NCBI GenBank assembly: GCA_947623925.1
Contig: CANQID010000003.1
Coordinates: 1-64,000 of the forward strand
DNA: 64,000 nucleotides
From: an uncultured Bacilli bacterium
GTDB lineage: Bacteria > Bacillota_I > Bacilli_A > RF39 > UBA660
Direction of reading: 5' to 3'
The stretch's first letter is position 1, and every line of letters begins with the position of its first letter. The notes below the pieces were generated by a model. The model saw only the letters and a program-made list of their open reading frames with translations. It was not told the DNA's origin and ran no database searches. The translations under genes were made by a program, and so were the position numbers. Below are positions 9,128 through 21,387 of this stretch, one piece after another.

Positions 9128-9472
9128 TCCTTCTACTAATTCAAGGATAACAACTAAAGCATCGTCTCCTCTTCTTTCATCAAGTTTTAAAATTCTAGTA
9201 TAACCTCCATTACGATTAGCAAATCTTACTGCTAAGTCATCAAATACTTTTTTAACTGCAGCTGTATCATTTTGTAAGAATGCTAATGCTTTTCTTCTTG
9301 CAACTAATGAACCATCTTTACCATATGAAATCATTTTATCAACAAATTTACGAGTTTCTTTTGCTCTTGTTTCTGTTGTTTCTATTCTCTCATTCATAAT
9401 TAAGTCTTTAGTTAGATTGGCAAGCATACTTCTTCTATGTTTGTTAGTACGTCCTAATTTTCTATAAGCCAT
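9116..9472 (-). CDS. rplQ: 50S ribosomal protein L17
   Basis: [25 protein letters not shown]. Confidence 0.97.
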   Translation of the reverse strand: MAYRKLGRTNKHRRSMLANLTKDLIMNERIETTETRAKETRKFVDKMISYGKDGSLVARRKALAFLQNDTAAVKKVFDDLAVRFANRNGGYTRILKLDERRGDDALVVILELVEGDAK

Positions 9473-9490
9473 TGTATTTCCTCCTAACTA

Positions 9491-10441
9491 TTAATCTTCA
9501 TCACGGAATCTAAGTCCCATTTCTTTAATTTTATCAATAACTTCTTTTAAAGATTTTTTACCTAGATTACGAATTTTCATCATTTCCAATTCTGTCTTTT
9601 CAGTTAAATCACCTAAAGTATTAATATTTGCTCTTTTTAAACAGTTATATGCTCTAACTGAAAAATCTAATTCGTCAATTGGTGTTTCAAGTTTTTTAAG
9701 TTTACTATCTTCTTGTTTTGAATTCATAATACCTGTAACATCAGCTATTTCATTTAAATCAGTTATTATATTTAAATGTTCAATAAGTATTTTAGCAGCC
9801 AAAGCCATAGCTTCCTCTGGTTTAATTGAACCATTTGTTTGAACATTCATTATTAATTTATCATAACTTGCATCTTGTCCAACACGAGCACTTTCAATTT
9901 CATAACTAACACGTTCTACAGGTGAATAAAGGGCATCAATTGGAATAAATCCAATTTTATTCCCTTCAACATATTTTTTATTATCAACTGATGGAACATA
10001 TCCACGCCCATTTGAAACAATTAGATCCATTTCTAATTTTCCACCCTTAGATAAAGTGGCAATTACTTGATCTTTATTTATAATTTCAACATCTGGATCA
10101 GCAGTAATATCTCCTGCTGTTACAATTCCTTCTTCTGAAGCAGATAAATGAAGTTCTTTAGTTTCTCCAGTTAAATTTTTAACAACAACATTTTTTAAAT
10201 TTAAAACTATTGTTGTAACATCTTCATATATGCCTTCTATAGTTTGAAATTCATGCATAACTCCATCTATTTTTATAGCAACTATTGCACTTCCTGGCAT
10301 ACTTGATAACATGATTCTTCTTAATGCATTACCGATTGTTGTTCCAAAACCTCTTTCCAAAGGTTCAAGTTCGAATTTTCCAAAATTATTATTTTCAATA
10401 TATTCAGTAATTTTATAAATTGGTTTTTCAAAATTTAACAT
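9491..10441 (-). CDS. rpoA: DNA-directed RNA polymerase subunit alpha
   Basis: LEPLERGFGTTIGNALRRIMLSSMPG; CTD RAYNCLKRANINTLGDL. Confidence 0.98.
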   Translation of the reverse strand: MLNFEKPIYKITEYIENNNFGKFELEPLERGFGTTIGNALRRIMLSSMPGSAIVAIKIDGVMHEFQTIEGIYEDVTTIVLNLKNVVVKNLTGETKELHLSASEEGIVTAGDITADPDVEIINKDQVIATLSKGGKLEMDLIVSNGRGYVPSVDNKKYVEGNKIGFIPIDALYSPVERVSYEIESARVGQDASYDKLIMNVQTNGSIKPEEAMALAAKILIEHLNIITDLNEIADVTGIMNSKQEDSKLKKLETPIDELDFSVRAYNCLKRANINTLGDLTEKTELEMMKIRNLGKKSLKEVIDKIKEMGLRFRDED

Positions 10442-10462
10442 GCTAAGAGCACTTCCTTTCTT

Positions 10463-10846
10463 TTATCCACGTGGACGTTTTGGTGGACGACAACCATTAT
10501 GAGGTATTGGTGTTACGTCTGATATAGTTGTAATTTCAAGTCCTGCTGTTTGTAATGATCTAATTGCAGTTTCACGACCAGAACCTAATCCTTTAACATA
10601 AACTTCTACTTTTTTCATTCCCATATCAGCAGCAGCCTTTCCTGCAGCTTCTGCTGCCATACCTGCTGCAAATGGAGTTGATTTTTTACTTCCTTTAAAT
10701 CCTAATGTTCCAGCTGAAGCCCAACTTATAGCATTACCATTCATATCACTAAGTGTAACAATAGTGTTATTGAAAGTTGAATGTATAAATGCTTTACCTT
10801 CTGGAACGTTCTTTTTAACTTTACGTTTTCTTGGTTTATAAGCCAT
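10463..10846 (-). CDS. rpsK: 30S ribosomal protein S11
   Basis: [27 protein letters not shown]-terminal [12 protein letters not shown]. Confidence 0.98.
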   Translation of the reverse strand: MAYKPRKRKVKKNVPEGKAFIHSTFNNTIVTLSDMNGNAISWASAGTLGFKGSKKSTPFAAGMAAEAAGKAAADMGMKKVEVYVKGLGSGRETAIRSLQTAGLEITTISDVTPIPHNGCRPPKRPRG

Positions 10847-10867
10847 TTAAATAACCTCCTTTAAAGT

Positions 10868-11233
10868 TTATTTCTTCTTATTAGCAACAACTTTTCCTTT
10901 TCCTTTACGAGTTCTTGCATTTCTATTTGTTCTTTGTCCTCTTACAGGTAAACCTTTTTTATGACGAGTTCCTTGATAAGAATTTATTTCCATTTTTGTC
11001 TTAATATTCATATTAACTTCACGACGTAAATCTCCTTCAGTTAAATAATTATTAAGTTCATCACGAATAAGTGAAAGTTCATCATTAGTTAAATCTCCTG
11101 CTTTTTTATTTTTGTCTATTTTAACCTTATCTAAAACCTTATTTGATAAACTTCTTCCAACACCATAAATATAAGTTAATGCAATTTCAATTCTCTTATT
11201 ATTAGGTACATCTACACCTTTAATACGTGCCAT
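10868..11233 (-). CDS. rpsM: 30S ribosomal protein S13
   Basis: MARIKGVDVPNNKRIEIALTYIYGVG ... RGQRTNRNARTRKG. Confidence 0.98.
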   Translation of the reverse strand: MARIKGVDVPNNKRIEIALTYIYGVGRSLSNKVLDKVKIDKNKKAGDLTNDELSLIRDELNNYLTEGDLRREVNMNIKTKMEINSYQGTRHKKGLPVRGQRTNRNARTRKGKGKVVANKKK

Positions 11234-11250
11234 TATCTACACACCTCCTA

Positions 11251-11364
11251 TTAACCTTGTCTTTGTTTGTGTTTAGGGTTTTCACATATTACATATACTT
11301 TTCCCTTACGTCTAATTATTTTACACTTATCACATATTTTTTTTACGGATGCTTTTACTTTCAT
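11251..11364 (-). CDS. rpmJ: 50S ribosomal protein L36
   Basis: Not in ORF track; translated by hand: [37 protein letters not shown] (37 aa), canonical L36 between rpsM and infA. Confidence 0.96.
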   Translation of the reverse strand: MKVKASVKKICDKCKIIRRKGKVYVICENPKHKQRQG

Positions 11365-11378
11365 AATCTACCCTCCTA

Positions 11379-11594
11379 TTATTTTCTATAGGTTATACGC
11401 CCACGTGTTAAATCATATGGGGATAATTCCATTGTTACTGTATCACCTGGTAAAATGCGAATATTGTACATACGGATTTTACCAGAAACGCGAGCTATTA
11501 CAGTATGTTTGTTTTCTAATTCAACTATAAATTCTCCACTTGGTAATGCTTCCATAACTTTACCAGTAACTTCAATAATGTCTTCTTTAGCCAT
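11379..11594 (-). CDS. infA: Translation initiation factor IF-1
   Basis: [39 protein letters not shown]; start at internal MAKED. Confidence 0.97.
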   Translation of the reverse strand: MAKEDIIEVTGKVMEALPSGEFIVELENKHTVIARVSGKIRMYNIRILPGDTVTMELSPYDLTRGRITYRK

Positions 11595-11599
11595 TATAA

Positions 11600-12346
11600 T
11601 CACCTCTTTGTTAATATTTCATAACCATCTTTAGTAACTAGAACTGTATGCTCAAAATGTGCAGAAGGTTTATAATCTGCTGTTATAACTGTCCAATCAT
11701 CATCAAGTAAATAGACATCTGCTGTTCCTAAATTAAGCATAGGTTCAACAGCTATAACCATTCCTTCTTTTAAAACAGGTCCAGTATTAGGTTTACCATA
11801 ATTTGGTACATCAGGCAATTCATGTAATTTTGAACCTACACCATGACCAACTAATTCTTTAACAACTCCTAAATTGTATTTATCAGCAACACTACTAACA
11901 GCATTACCAATATCACCAATTCTAGTTCCTTCTTTTATAACTGATAAACCTGCAAATAAAGATTCTTCTGTTTGCTTTAGTAAATCTTCTTTTTCTTTAC
12001 TTATTTTGCCAACAGGGTATGTCCAAGCAGAATCCCCATGATATCCTTTATAACATGCACCAATATCAATTGATATTATATCTCCTTCTTTTAATTTAGT
12101 TTTACCGGGTATCCCATGCACAACCTCTTCATTTATTGAAGTACATATAGACCCTGGATATCCTTCATATCCTTTAAAAGATGGAGTAGCATTTCTACTG
12201 ATAATATAATCATAAGCTAGTTTATCTAAATGTTCTGTTGTTATACCTGGTTTAATGTATTTCTGTAAATACTTATGTGTATCTCCGACAATAGAACCAG
12301 CTATTCTCATTAACTCCACTTCTCTTGGAGACTTAATAGAAATCAT
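11600..12346 (-). CDS. map: Type I methionine aminopeptidase
   Basis: [39 protein letters not shown] metal-ligand motifs. Confidence 0.96.
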   Translation of the reverse strand: MISIKSPREVELMRIAGSIVGDTHKYLQKYIKPGITTEHLDKLAYDYIISRNATPSFKGYEGYPGSICTSINEEVVHGIPGKTKLKEGDIISIDIGACYKGYHGDSAWTYPVGKISKEKEDLLKQTEESLFAGLSVIKEGTRIGDIGNAVSSVADKYNLGVVKELVGHGVGSKLHELPDVPNYGKPNTGPVLKEGMVIAVEPMLNLGTADVYLLDDDWTVITADYKPSAHFEHTVLVTKDGYEILTKR

Positions 12347-12348
12347 AC

Positions 12349-13008
12349 TTATTCGCCTAATTCCTTTAATATTTTTTCAACAGTTTCTACTGTATTATTT
12401 AAAACACTAGAATCAACTTCATATAAAATACCTTTAGATTTATAATAACTAACTAACGGTTCTGTAACTTTATGATAATTTTCAATTCTAGTTTTCATTG
12501 CAGTTTCATTATCATCATCTCTTTGATATAAATCTCCACCGCAAGAATTACATTTGCCTTCTACAGTTGGCTTTAATTCATCACTAAATATATTATAAAT
12601 AGCACCACATTCTTTACACATTCTTCTTCCTATAATGCGTTTATATAACATATCTTCAGGCAAAGTCAAATTTAATACTATTCCAATGTCCTTATTTAAT
12701 CTTTGTAACATTTTATCATATGCTTCAGCCTGTTCTATATTACGTGGAAAACCATCTAAAATATATCCATTTTCACATTCTTTAGAAGTTATTTTGTCTT
12801 CTATTGCTTTAAACAATATATCATTAGGAACAAATATCCCATTATCAATAAAATTCTTAATTTTAATACCAAGTTCATCATCAACAGTTGCTCTTTGTCT
12901 AAGAATATCACCTGTAGATATTTGTTCATAACCATATTTTTCTTTTAATATTTTAGCAAGTGATCCTTTTCCTGCACCTTGTATAGCAAGTAATATTATA
13001 TTTTTCAA
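12349..13008 (-). CDS. adk: Adenylate kinase (zinc-lid type)
   Basis: P-loop QGAGKGS, GFPRNIEQAEA, CKECG...CNSCGG lid; located between secY and map. Confidence 0.95.
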   Translation of the reverse strand: MKNIILLAIQGAGKGSLAKILKEKYGYEQISTGDILRQRATVDDELGIKIKNFIDNGIFVPNDILFKAIEDKITSKECENGYILDGFPRNIEQAEAYDKMLQRLNKDIGIVLNLTLPEDMLYKRIIGRRMCKECGAIYNIFSDELKPTVEGKCNSCGGDLYQRDDDNETAMKTRIENYHKVTEPLVSYYKSKGILYEVDSSVLNNTVETVEKILKELGE

Positions 13009-14273
13009 TGTCTATGCCTTCCTTTCTTATAAGTACGACTTACAAGTTGGCTTTCCAATTGTTTATAAGTTTCAAGAGAAACTCCAACAACAATTAACAA
13101 TCCTGTTCCACCTATTGTGACAGAACTTGGTAAATTAGTTACCATTCCAAAAACAATTGGTAAAGCTGCAATTATTGAAAGTGCAAAAGCACCAAAAACT
13201 GTTAATCTTTTTAAAATAGTTGTTATATAATCAACTGTTTCTTCACCTGGTCTTACACCTGGTATATATCCACCATTTTTTTGTAAATTTTCTGCCATAT
13301 CTTTAGGTCTAATTTGCATAAACGTATAAAAATATGAGAATGCAAATATAAGAACTATATATAACACAAAGCCTGTTGGTGAAGTCATAGTTAGCCATTT
13401 TGTAACAAAGTTTGAAAATGCTTGATTATTTATAAAACTTGCGATTACACCAGGTATAGAAATTAATGCAGATGCAAATATAACTGGTATAACTCCTGCT
13501 GAATTTAACTTAAATGGTACATAATTTTGATTACCACCATAAGCACTACTTGCAGTTTTTGTTGAGTATTGAACTGTTATTCTTCTTTCAGCACTTTGTA
13601 CATAAATAATACCTATAATAATAGCTAAATAAATTATTACATATATTGCAAACATTATAATACCTGCAATACTGCCTGAATTTCCTATAAATCCTGTAAA
13701 TGCTTTTTCAAACATATTAGGCATGCTTGAAATAATACCAGCCATTATTATTATTGATATTCCATTTCCTAACCCTTTTGCAGTTATTTGATCACCAAGC
13801 CATAACACAAAACAAGTTCCTGCAGTAAGCACAAGTGAAAATTGCATATAATCCATAACACTTCCACCACCTAAATAAGTGAATGAAAACATATATCCTT
13901 GAATAAATGCTAATATTATACCTGTTACCCTTGTTATTTGATTTAATTTTGCTCTACCTGTTCCACCTTGTTTCCTAAGTTCTGATAAATATGGAACTAT
14001 ATCCATTTCCAATAATTGAATTATAATAGATGCTGTTATATATGGACCAACTCCTAATGCAAATATTGAAAAATTTGATAAGGCTCCTCCACCCATTACA
14101 TCTAATAATTCAAAAAATCCCATATTTTTAGTTCCTAGTGAAGCTTGATCAATTCCAGGAACTACAATTGCTGTACCTAGTTTAAATATGAACAAAGCAG
14201 CAAAAGTGAATAAGATTTTTTTCTGTAAATCTCTATTTTTAGGGTTAAATATTTGCTTAATCGTTGCAAACAT
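13005..14273 (-). CDS. secY: Preprotein translocase subunit SecY
   Basis: GGGALSNFSIFALGVGPYITASIIIQLL; PGEETVDYITTIL. Confidence 0.98.
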   Translation of the reverse strand: MFATIKQIFNPKNRDLQKKILFTFAALFIFKLGTAIVVPGIDQASLGTKNMGFFELLDVMGGGALSNFSIFALGVGPYITASIIIQLLEMDIVPYLSELRKQGGTGRAKLNQITRVTGIILAFIQGYMFSFTYLGGGSVMDYMQFSLVLTAGTCFVLWLGDQITAKGLGNGISIIIMAGIISSMPNMFEKAFTGFIGNSGSIAGIIMFAIYVIIYLAIIIGIIYVQSAERRITVQYSTKTASSAYGGNQNYVPFKLNSAGVIPVIFASALISIPGVIASFINNQAFSNFVTKWLTMTSPTGFVLYIVLIFAFSYFYTFMQIRPKDMAENLQKNGGYIPGVRPGEETVDYITTILKRLTVFGAFALSIIAALPIVFGMVTNLPSSVTIGGTGLLIVVGVSLETYKQLESQLVSRTYKKGRHRH

Positions 14274-14274
14274 T

Positions 14275-14718
14275 TTAAATCACCTCTGCTTTTCCACCTA
14301 GTTTTTCTATTTGTTCTCTAGCAACATTAGAAAATTTATGTGCTTTTACAACTAATTTTTTTTCTAAAGTACCATTTCCTAAAACTTTAATTCCATCTAA
14401 TTGATTTTTTACTAATCCCATTTCTTTTAATAATTCTGGAGTTACTACAGCATTATCTTCAAATTTATTCAAATCACTTAAATTAATAACAGCATATTTT
14501 ACTTTAAACATTGCATTGCTAAAACCTCTTTTTGGTAAACGTCTAAATAGTGGTAATTGTCCACCTTCAAATCCTGGTCTTACTCCACCGCCACTACGAG
14601 CATTTTGTCCTTTATGACCTTTACCTGCAGTTTTTCCATGTCCGCTTGAAGTACCACGACCAATTCTTTTAGAAACTTTTGTAGCACCTTCAGCTGGTTT
14701 AATATTATGTAATTTCAT
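14275..14718 (-). CDS. rplO: 50S ribosomal protein L15
   Basis: [44 protein letters not shown]. Confidence 0.98.
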   Translation of the reverse strand: MKLHNIKPAEGATKVSKRIGRGTSSGHGKTAGKGHKGQNARSGGGVRPGFEGGQLPLFRRLPKRGFSNAMFKVKYAVINLSDLNKFEDNAVVTPELLKEMGLVKNQLDGIKVLGNGTLEKKLVVKAHKFSNVAREQIEKLGGKAEVI

Positions 14719-15224
14719 TATAATATCTCCTCAACTTTTTTACCACGTAATTTAGCAATTTGTTCTGCTGTTTTTTGTGATTTTAATGCTTCTAATGTAG
14801 CAAATGCCATATTAATTTTAGTGTTTGAACCTAAAGATTTTGAAAGTATGTCTTTAACTCCAGCAAGTTCAAGTACTGATCTAACAGGTCCACCTGCTTT
14901 TACTCCAGTACCTTCAGTAGCTGGTTTAAGTAAAACTTTACTTGCTCCTCTAACTCCTATAGCTTCATGTGGGATTGTTCTTTCATCAACTATTGATACT
15001 CTTACTACATTTTTTGTTGCAGCTTGAACAGCCTTTTTAATTGCATCAGGCACTTCATTTGCTTTACCTGTTCCAATTCCTACTTGACCCTTTCTATCTC
15101 CAACAGCAACTGTAGCAGAGAAACGGAAATGACGACCACCTTTTGTTACTTTTGTAACACGACCAATATTGATTATTTCTTCTTCAAATTGTTTTGGGCG
15201 TGGTTCTCTTTTTGTTTTTTCCAT
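14718..15224 (-). CDS. rpsE: 30S ribosomal protein S5
   Basis: [42 protein letters not shown]. Confidence 0.98.
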   Translation of the reverse strand: MEKTKREPRPKQFEEEIINIGRVTKVTKGGRHFRFSATVAVGDRKGQVGIGTGKANEVPDAIKKAVQAATKNVVRVSIVDERTIPHEAIGVRGASKVLLKPATEGTGVKAGGPVRSVLELAGVKDILSKSLGSNTKINMAFATLEALKSQKTAEQIAKLRGKKVEEIL

Positions 15225-15238
15225 TTATTTCCCTCCTC

Positions 15239-15601
15239 TTAGAATTCTAAACCGTTTTCACGTGCAGCTTCAGCTAATGCTTGAACACGTCCATGATATA
15301 GGTATCCACCTCTATCAAATACTACTTTTGTAATTTTTAATTTTTTTGCTCTTTGAGCTAATAATTTACCTACTTCTTTGGCAGCTTCTACATTTCCACC
15401 ATTTTTAAGGTTCAATTCCTTATCAATAGAAGAGGCACTTACTAGTGTATTACCAGCCTTATCATCAATAATTTGAGCAAAGATATTTCCATTTGATCTA
15501 AACACATTTAATCTTGGAATTTCTACAGTTCCGCATAAATTTTTTCTTACACGTTCATGTCTAGCCAAACGAGCTTCATTGCGAGATTCTTTTTTTATCA
15601 T
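15239..15601 (-). CDS. rplR: 50S ribosomal protein L18
   Basis: [24 protein letters not shown] ... [22 protein letters not shown]. Confidence 0.97.
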   Translation of the reverse strand: MIKKESRNEARLARHERVRKNLCGTVEIPRLNVFRSNGNIFAQIIDDKAGNTLVSASSIDKELNLKNGGNVEAAKEVGKLLAQRAKKLKITKVVFDRGGYLYHGRVQALAEAARENGLEF

Positions 15602-15621
15602 GAATTTACTCTCCTTTTCTA

Positions 15622-16155
15622 TTATTTAGAAGCTTTTTTACCTTCCTTACGAATAATTCTTTCGTCACTATAACGAATTCCTTTACCTTTATATGGTTCA
15701 GGTTGTCTAACTTTTCTTACTTCTGAGGCAAATTGTCCAACTAATTGCTTATCAATTCCTCTTACAAATAATTCTGTGTTACTAGGGCTTTCTAATTTTA
15801 TACCAGCAGGAATTTGTATATTAACTGGATGTGAATAACCCATATTTAATACTAATTCATTTCCTTTTAAAGAAAAACGATATCCAACACCTACTGCCTC
15901 TAGTTTTTTTTCAAAGCCTTCTGAAACACCAATAATCATATTTTTGATATTAGCGTTTGCAGTACCATGAAAGTTTTTAAAGTTATCATTTTCTCTTGTA
16001 ATCTTAACTTCATTACCTTCTACTGTAACTGTTATATTTTTGTTAATTTCAGTAGAAAGTTCACCTTTTGGTCCTTTTACAGTTACGATATTATCATTAA
16101 CAGTTAAAGTTACACCAGCAGGTAATGAAAGTATTCTGTTTCCAATACGACTCAT
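15622..16155 (-). CDS. rplF: 50S ribosomal protein L6
   Basis: [17 protein letters not shown] ... [13 protein letters not shown]. Confidence 0.98.
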   Translation of the reverse strand: MSRIGNRILSLPAGVTLTVNDNIVTVKGPKGELSTEINKNITVTVEGNEVKITRENDNFKNFHGTANANIKNMIIGVSEGFEKKLEAVGVGYRFSLKGNELVLNMGYSHPVNIQIPAGIKLESPSNTELFVRGIDKQLVGQFASEVRKVRQPEPYKGKGIRYSDERIIRKEGKKASK

Positions 16156-16170
16156 ATAAATCCTCTCTTT

Positions 16171-16566
16171 CTACCAAATAAACGCTAATACTTCTCCACC
16201 TAATGACTTACTTCTTGCATCTTTATCTGTCATTATGCCTTTTGATGTTGAAATAATAGCAATACCAAGTCCATTTAATACACGTGGTAATTCTTCAGCT
16301 TTAGCATAGACACGTAATCCTGGTTTAGATACTCTTCTTAATCCAGTAATAACGCTTTCTTTCTTTTCACCATATTTTAAACTTAGAACAATAATATTTT
16401 GATTTTCAGCTTCTTTAACTTTATAATCTACAATATATCCTTCTTCTTTTAATATTCTTGCAATTTCTAATTTAATTTTTGAAGCGGGTACTTCAACTTC
16501 TTTATAACGCATTGCTTTTGCATTACGAATTCTTGTAAGCATATCCGCAATTGGATCTGTTACCAT
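16171..16566 (-). CDS. rpsH: 30S ribosomal protein S8
   Basis: [16 protein letters not shown] ... [26 protein letters not shown]. Confidence 0.98.
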   Translation of the reverse strand: MVTDPIADMLTRIRNAKAMRYKEVEVPASKIKLEIARILKEEGYIVDYKVKEAENQNIIVLSLKYGEKKESVITGLRRVSKPGLRVYAKAEELPRVLNGLGIAIISTSKGIMTDKDARSKSLGGEVLAFIW

Positions 16567-16581
16567 ATATATCCTCCCTTC

Positions 16582-16767
16582 CTACCAGCTTGATTTTTTA
16601 ACTCCTGGTATTTGTCCTTTATAAGCTAGTTCTCTAAAGCAAATACGACAAATTCCGTATTTTCTAAGTACAGCGTGAGGTCTGCCACATCTTTCACAAC
16701 GTGTGTATTCACGTACTTTGAACTTAGGTTTACGACTAGCTTTTACAATCATGCTTTTTTTAGCCAT
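16582..16767 (-). CDS. rpsN: 30S ribosomal protein S14, zinc-binding type Z
   Basis: 61 aa with [21 protein letters not shown]. Confidence 0.98.
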   Translation of the reverse strand: MAKKSMIVKASRKPKFKVREYTRCERCGRPHAVLRKYGICRICFRELAYKGQIPGVKKSSW

Positions 16768-16783
16768 AATATCCTCCTAATAA

Positions 16784-17323
16784 TTATTTTTTAAATGGCA
16801 TTCCGAAACCTTTTAATAAATCGTAAGCTTCTTCATTTGTTTTTGCTGTTGTAACGAAAACTATATCCATTCCACGTACTTTAACAACATTATCATATTC
16901 TATTTCAGAAAAAATAAGTTGTTCAGTAAGTCCTAATGTATAATTTCCTCTACCATCGAATGATTTTGGAGAAACTCCTCTAAAATCACGAACACGTGGT
17001 AATGTAATAGATATTAATTTATCTAAAAAGTTATACATATTTTCACCACGTAAAGTAGCTTTACAACCTATAGCTTGACCTTCTCTAACTTTGAATCCAG
17101 CTATTGCTTTTTTAGCTTTTGTAGCAACAGGTTTTTGTCCTGTAATTATTTCTAAATCTGCCATAGCAGCATCTATTAACTTACTATTAGTTGTTGCATC
17201 ACCAACACCCATATTTACTACTATTTTTTCTAATTTAGGAACTTCCATAACACTTTTATATGAATGTTTTTCCATTAAACTAGGTACGATTTCTTTTAAA
17301 TATTTTTCTTTTAGGTGGTTCAT
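16784..17323 (-). CDS. rplE: 50S ribosomal protein L5
   Basis: [16 protein letters not shown] ... [25 protein letters not shown]. Confidence 0.98.
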   Translation of the reverse strand: MNHLKEKYLKEIVPSLMEKHSYKSVMEVPKLEKIVVNMGVGDATTNSKLIDAAMADLEIITGQKPVATKAKKAIAGFKVREGQAIGCKATLRGENMYNFLDKLISITLPRVRDFRGVSPKSFDGRGNYTLGLTEQLIFSEIEYDNVVKVRGMDIVFVTTAKTNEEAYDLLKGFGMPFKK

Positions 17324-17340
17324 AAATACCCTCCTTCCAA

Positions 17341-17649
17341 TTAATCAAGGCTTTCATTAGATTTCTTTGAAATTCTAATTTTTTTACCATTTTTATCTAT
17401 CATGTGACCTATTCTAGTTCTTTTTTTAGTTTTTGGATCAATCATCATTACATTTGAAGCATTAATTGGAGCTTCAACATCAACTATACTACCAGCTGAT
17501 TGTCCATTTGGTTTAATATGTTTTTTTACAATATTAACACCTTCAACAACTACTTTGTTTTCAGATCTAAGAACTTTAGTAATAGTGCCTTCTTTTCCTT
17601 TTGATTTTCCAGAAATAACAACTACTTTATCTCCTGTCTTAAATTCCAT
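17341..17649 (-). CDS. rplX: 50S ribosomal protein L24
   Basis: [24 protein letters not shown]. Confidence 0.97.
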   Translation of the reverse strand: MEFKTGDKVVVISGKSKGKEGTITKVLRSENKVVVEGVNIVKKHIKPNGQSAGSIVDVEAPINASNVMMIDPKTKKRTRIGHMIDKNGKKIRISKKSNESLD

Positions 17650-17663
17650 ATTTTTCCTCCAAC

Positions 17664-18032
17664 CTATAATACTTCTTTAGCAAGTGATACAATTTTCATG
17701 TAGTTTTCATCACGTAATTCACGAGCAACTGGTCCAAATATACGAGTTCCAACAGGTGTCTTATCATCTTTAATAATAACGCAAGCATTATCATCAAATT
17801 TAATATAAGAACCGTCTTCACGTCTAAGACCAAACTTACTTCTAACAACTACAGCTTTTACAACTTTTCCGCGTGCTACTGTACCGTTAGGAGTTGCTTT
17901 TTTTACAGTTCCAACTACTATATCACCAATATTTCCTGTTTTAACTTTGCTTCCACCAAGTACTCTAATAACCATAAGTTCACGAGCACCTGAGTTATCA
18001 GCAACTTTTAAACGACTTTGTTGTTGAATCAT
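17664..18032 (-). CDS. rplN: 50S ribosomal protein L14
   Basis: [27 protein letters not shown]. Confidence 0.98.
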   Translation of the reverse strand: MIQQQSRLKVADNSGARELMVIRVLGGSKVKTGNIGDIVVGTVKKATPNGTVARGKVVKAVVVRSKFGLRREDGSYIKFDDNACVIIKDDKTPVGTRIFGPVARELRDENYMKIVSLAKEVL

Positions 18033-18059
18033 ATATTAATCCTCCTATTCGTTTTACAA

Positions 18060-18317
18060 TTATAATATAATTGCTTTTTCTACTATTTCAACTAAACGGA
18101 AATGTTTAGTTTTAGATAAAGGTCTAGTTTCTACAATACGAACTGTATCTCCTACACTAGCCTCATTTTTCTCATCATGAGCAGCATACTTTTTAGAATA
18201 TTTTACACGTTTTTTGTATAAATTATCTTTTCTATAAGTTTCAACTAAAACTGTAATTGTTTTATCTGCTGAAGCGCTGACAACTTTTCCAACTAATTCT
18301 TGAGTTCTTTTTTCCAC
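18060..18317 (-). CDS. rpsQ: 30S ribosomal protein S17
   Basis: [42 protein letters not shown]. Confidence 0.97.
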   Translation of the reverse strand: MEKRTQELVGKVVSASADKTITVLVETYRKDNLYKKRVKYSKKYAAHDEKNEASVGDTVRIVETRPLSKTKHFRLVEIVEKAIIL

Positions 18318-18328
18318 TTTTTAACCTC

Positions 18329-18523
18329 CTACTCTGATAGTTCGCGTTCGCGTAAAATTGTTTTCATGCGAGCAACTAACTTTCTTAATTCTCTAATTCT
18401 TGAAGGTTTTTCAAGGTTACCAGTGGCTTGACTTAAACGTAAATTAAATAGTTCTTCTTTGTATTCTTCTATTTTTTTAGTAAGATCTTCAGTTGACATA
18501 TTTCTGATTTCACTATTTTTCAT
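18329..18523 (-). CDS. rpmC: 50S ribosomal protein L29
   Basis: [48 protein letters not shown]; start set to MKNSE. Confidence 0.96.
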   Translation of the reverse strand: MKNSEIRNMSTEDLTKKIEEYKEELFNLRLSQATGNLEKPSRIRELRKLVARMKTILRERELSE

Positions 18524-18944
18524 TAGTCTCACCACTTTCTTTCTTTACAAATTTACATTTAATTGGAAGTTTATGCATAGCAAGTCTTAATGCTTCTCTT
18601 GCAATTTCCTCACTTACTCCACTTACTTCAAACATAATTTTGCCTTTTTTAACAACTGCAACCCAAACTTCTGGTTGTCCTTTACCTTTACCCATACGAG
18701 TTTCCAAAGGTATCTTAGTTAATGATAAGTGAGGGAATATATTTATAAATACCTTTCCTCCACGTTTCATATAACGTGTCATGGCAACACGGGCAGCTTC
18801 GATTTGTTGTTGTGTTATCCAAGCACCTTCTTCTGCTCTTAAACCATATTCACCAAAGTGTAATTCTTTATTTCCTTTAGCAATACCGTCATATACTAAA
18901 CGATGTGGACGACGATATTTAGTTCTTTTTGGAATGACTGCCAT
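18513..18944 (-). CDS. rplP: 50S ribosomal protein L16
   Basis: [52 protein letters not shown] 8 nt before MAVIP. Confidence 0.97.
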   Translation of the reverse strand: MAVIPKRTKYRRPHRLVYDGIAKGNKELHFGEYGLRAEEGAWITQQQIEAARVAMTRYMKRGGKVFINIFPHLSLTKIPLETRMGKGKGQPEVWVAVVKKGKIMFEVSGVSEEIAREALRLAMHKLPIKCKFVKKESGETNEK

Positions 18945-19599
18945 CTTCATTACCTCCCTTATTTTTCTTTTCAGGAAGGATTTCTCCTTTATAAATCCAT
19001 ACTTTAACACCTATTTTACCATAAGTAGTATCTGCCTCCTTATGAGCATAATCAATATTAGCTCTTAAAGTATGAAGTGGAACATTTCCTTCAACATATC
19101 CTTCAGTTCTAGCCATATCAGCTCCACCTAAACGTCCTGATACTGAAGTTTTAATTCCTTTTGCTCCTGCTTTCATTGCATTTCTAATAGCTCTTTTTTG
19201 AGCAATTCTAAATGAAACACGATTTTCAATTTGATGTGCAATATTTTCTGCAACTAGTGCTGCAACTATATCTGGGTTTTTTACTTCCATAATAGAAATT
19301 TGTACATCTTCATTTACTAATTTTGATAACTCTTTTTTTAATTTTTCTATTTCATCACCGCCATGGCCAATTACTACACCAGGCTTTGCAGTATTGATAA
19401 TTATATCAACTTTAGCACTTGTTCTTTCAATAAGAATATTTGCTACTGCAGCATCTTTTAATTTTTTTGATAAAAATCTACGAATTTTGACATCATTATT
19501 TAAATATTTTGAGAAATCTTTGTTACCTGCATACCATTTTGATTCCCAAGTTTTATTGATGCCAATTCTAAGTCCTATTGGACTAACTTTTTGACCCAC
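18919..19599 (-). CDS. rpsC: 30S ribosomal protein S3
   Basis: [33 protein letters not shown]. Confidence 0.98.
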   Translation of the reverse strand: MGQKVSPIGLRIGINKTWESKWYAGNKDFSKYLNNDVKIRRFLSKKLKDAAVANILIERTSAKVDIIINTAKPGVVIGHGGDEIEKLKKELSKLVNEDVQISIMEVKNPDIVAALVAENIAHQIENRVSFRIAQKRAIRNAMKAGAKGIKTSVSGRLGGADMARTEGYVEGNVPLHTLRANIDYAHKEADTTYGKIGVKVWIYKGEILPEKKNKGGNEDGSHSKKN

Positions 19600-19616
19600 G
19601 AGTTTTCCTCCTTTGC

Positions 19617-19949
19617 TTATTTTTCACTAACAACTATCTTTATATGACTTGTTCTCTTTTTAATAGGATCAACATGTCCACGAGAACCAAATTTCATTCT
19701 TTTCATTACTTGTCCTTCGTTTACAATTGCTTCTTTAACATATAATTTAGACTTGTCTAAATTTAAGTTGTTTTCAGCATTTGCAACAGCAGACACTAAA
19801 ACTTTTCTTGATAGTCTAGCTGCTTCTTTATTAATATTTTTTAATATTTTATCTGCTTCTTCTACGCTTTTCCCACGTATCAAATCTATAACTAAACGAG
19901 CTTTACGAGGTGCAATTCTAACTCCTTTTGCAATCGCTAATGCTTCCAT
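19617..19949 (-). CDS. rplV: 50S ribosomal protein L22
   Basis: [21 protein letters not shown] ... [26 protein letters not shown]. Confidence 0.97.
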   Translation of the reverse strand: MEALAIAKGVRIAPRKARLVIDLIRGKSVEEADKILKNINKEAARLSRKVLVSAVANAENNLNLDKSKLYVKEAIVNEGQVMKRMKFGSRGHVDPIKKRTSHIKIVVSEK

Positions 19950-19975
19950 TTTAGTCCTCCTTCCTGATACTTAAA

Positions 19976-20245
19976 TTATTTTACTTTATTTTCGCCATGT
20001 CCACCAAATTTACGTGTTAATGCAAATTCACCTAATTTATGACCAACCATGTCTTCAGTAACATAAACAGGTATAAATTCTTTACCATTATGAACAGCAA
20101 ATGTGTGTCCAATAAATTCAGGGTAGATTGTTGAACGGCGAGACCAAGTTTTTATAACTTCTTTTTTTCCTGATTCATTTGATTTTTCGACCTTTTTCAT
20201 TAGATGTTCTGCTACATAAGGTCCTTTTTTTAAACTTCTAGCCAT
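19976..20245 (-). CDS. rpsS: 30S ribosomal protein S19
   Basis: [19 protein letters not shown] ... [35 protein letters not shown]. Confidence 0.98.
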   Translation of the reverse strand: MARSLKKGPYVAEHLMKKVEKSNESGKKEVIKTWSRRSTIYPEFIGHTFAVHNGKEFIPVYVTEDMVGHKLGEFALTRKFGGHGENKVK

Positions 20246-20263
20246 TTAATTCAATTCCTTTCC

Positions 20264-21094
20264 CTATTTTTTACGACGACGTACAATTAGTTTGTCGCTT
20301 GCTTTTTTCTTATCACGTGTTTTATAACCCAAAGCTGGTTTTCCCCATGGAGTAACTGGTCCTTTACGACCTACAGGTGTACGACCTTCTCCACCACCAT
20401 GAGGGTGATCATTAGGGTTCATAACAGAACCACGAACTGTTGGTTTAATTCCCATATGTCTTTTGCGTCCTGCTTTACCAATGCTTACTAATTCATGATC
20501 AGCATTTCCTACTTCTCCAATTGTAGCTCTACAAGTACTTAATACTTTACGAACTTCTCCACTTGTTAAACGAAGTAGTGTGTATTTTCCTTCACGTCCT
20601 AATATTTGAATACTAGACCCAGCAGTACGAGCCATTTGCCCACCTTTTCCTGCTTTTAATTCAACATTATGAACTAAAGTACCTTCAGGTATATTTCCAA
20701 GTTCTAGTGAATTACCAATTTTTATATCTGTTGATGCTCCACTTTCTACTTTATCCCCTACTTTTAATCCTTTTGGAGCAATTATATATCTTTTTTCTCC
20801 ATCAGAATAATTAATTAAAGCAATGTTTGATGTTCTATTTGGGTCGTATTCTATTGAAGAAACTGTACCAATTATATTATCTTTATTTCTTTTAAAATCG
20901 ATAATACGATATTTTCTCTTTTCTCCACCACCACGATGTCTTAATGTAATTTTTCCTTGGTTATTACGACCACCATTTTTCTTTAATGTTACAACTAGTG
21001 ATTTTTCTGGTGTATCTTTAGTTATTTCAGTATTAACTAATTTAGACATACCACGAGTACCATTAGTCATAGGTTTAAATGTTTTTATAGCCAT
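20264..21094 (-). CDS. rplB: 50S ribosomal protein L2
   Basis: [16 protein letters not shown] ... [29 protein letters not shown]. Confidence 0.98.
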   Translation of the reverse strand: MAIKTFKPMTNGTRGMSKLVNTEITKDTPEKSLVVTLKKNGGRNNQGKITLRHRGGGEKRKYRIIDFKRNKDNIIGTVSSIEYDPNRTSNIALINYSDGEKRYIIAPKGLKVGDKVESGASTDIKIGNSLELGNIPEGTLVHNVELKAGKGGQMARTAGSSIQILGREGKYTLLRLTSGEVRKVLSTCRATIGEVGNADHELVSIGKAGRKRHMGIKPTVRGSVMNPNDHPHGGGEGRTPVGRKGPVTPWGKPALGYKTRDKKKASDKLIVRRRKK

Positions 21095-21105
21095 GATTAC
21101 CCTCC

Positions 21106-21387
21106 TTAGTTAAGTTCTATTGAACTACCTTCACTTAGTTTAACAATTGCTTTTTTTACTTTAACAGTTTTACCTGTGTAACGACCTACTCTTTTTTTCT
21201 TAGGTTTTACATTTATTGTATTAACGCTATCTACTTTTACATTAAATACTTTTTCTATTGCTTGTTTAATTTGAGTTTTATTTGCTCTAACATCAACGCT
21301 AAATACAATAACATTATTTTTTGCTAAATCAGAACTTTTTTCTGTAACGATTGGTGCTTTTATAATATCTCTATAATTACTCATCAT
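21106..21387 (-). CDS. rplW: 50S ribosomal protein L23
   Basis: [46 protein letters not shown]. Confidence 0.96.
   Translation of the reverse strand: MMSNYRDIIKAPIVTEKSSDLAKNNVIVFSVDVRANKTQIKQAIEKVFNVKVDSVNTINVKPKKKRVGRYTGKTVKVKKAIVKLSEGSSIELN

Noticed and set aside
15252-15268. GTTTTCACGTGCAGC inside rplR as a parS site
   Set aside because: Right half does not match; chance CACGTG in coding sequence.
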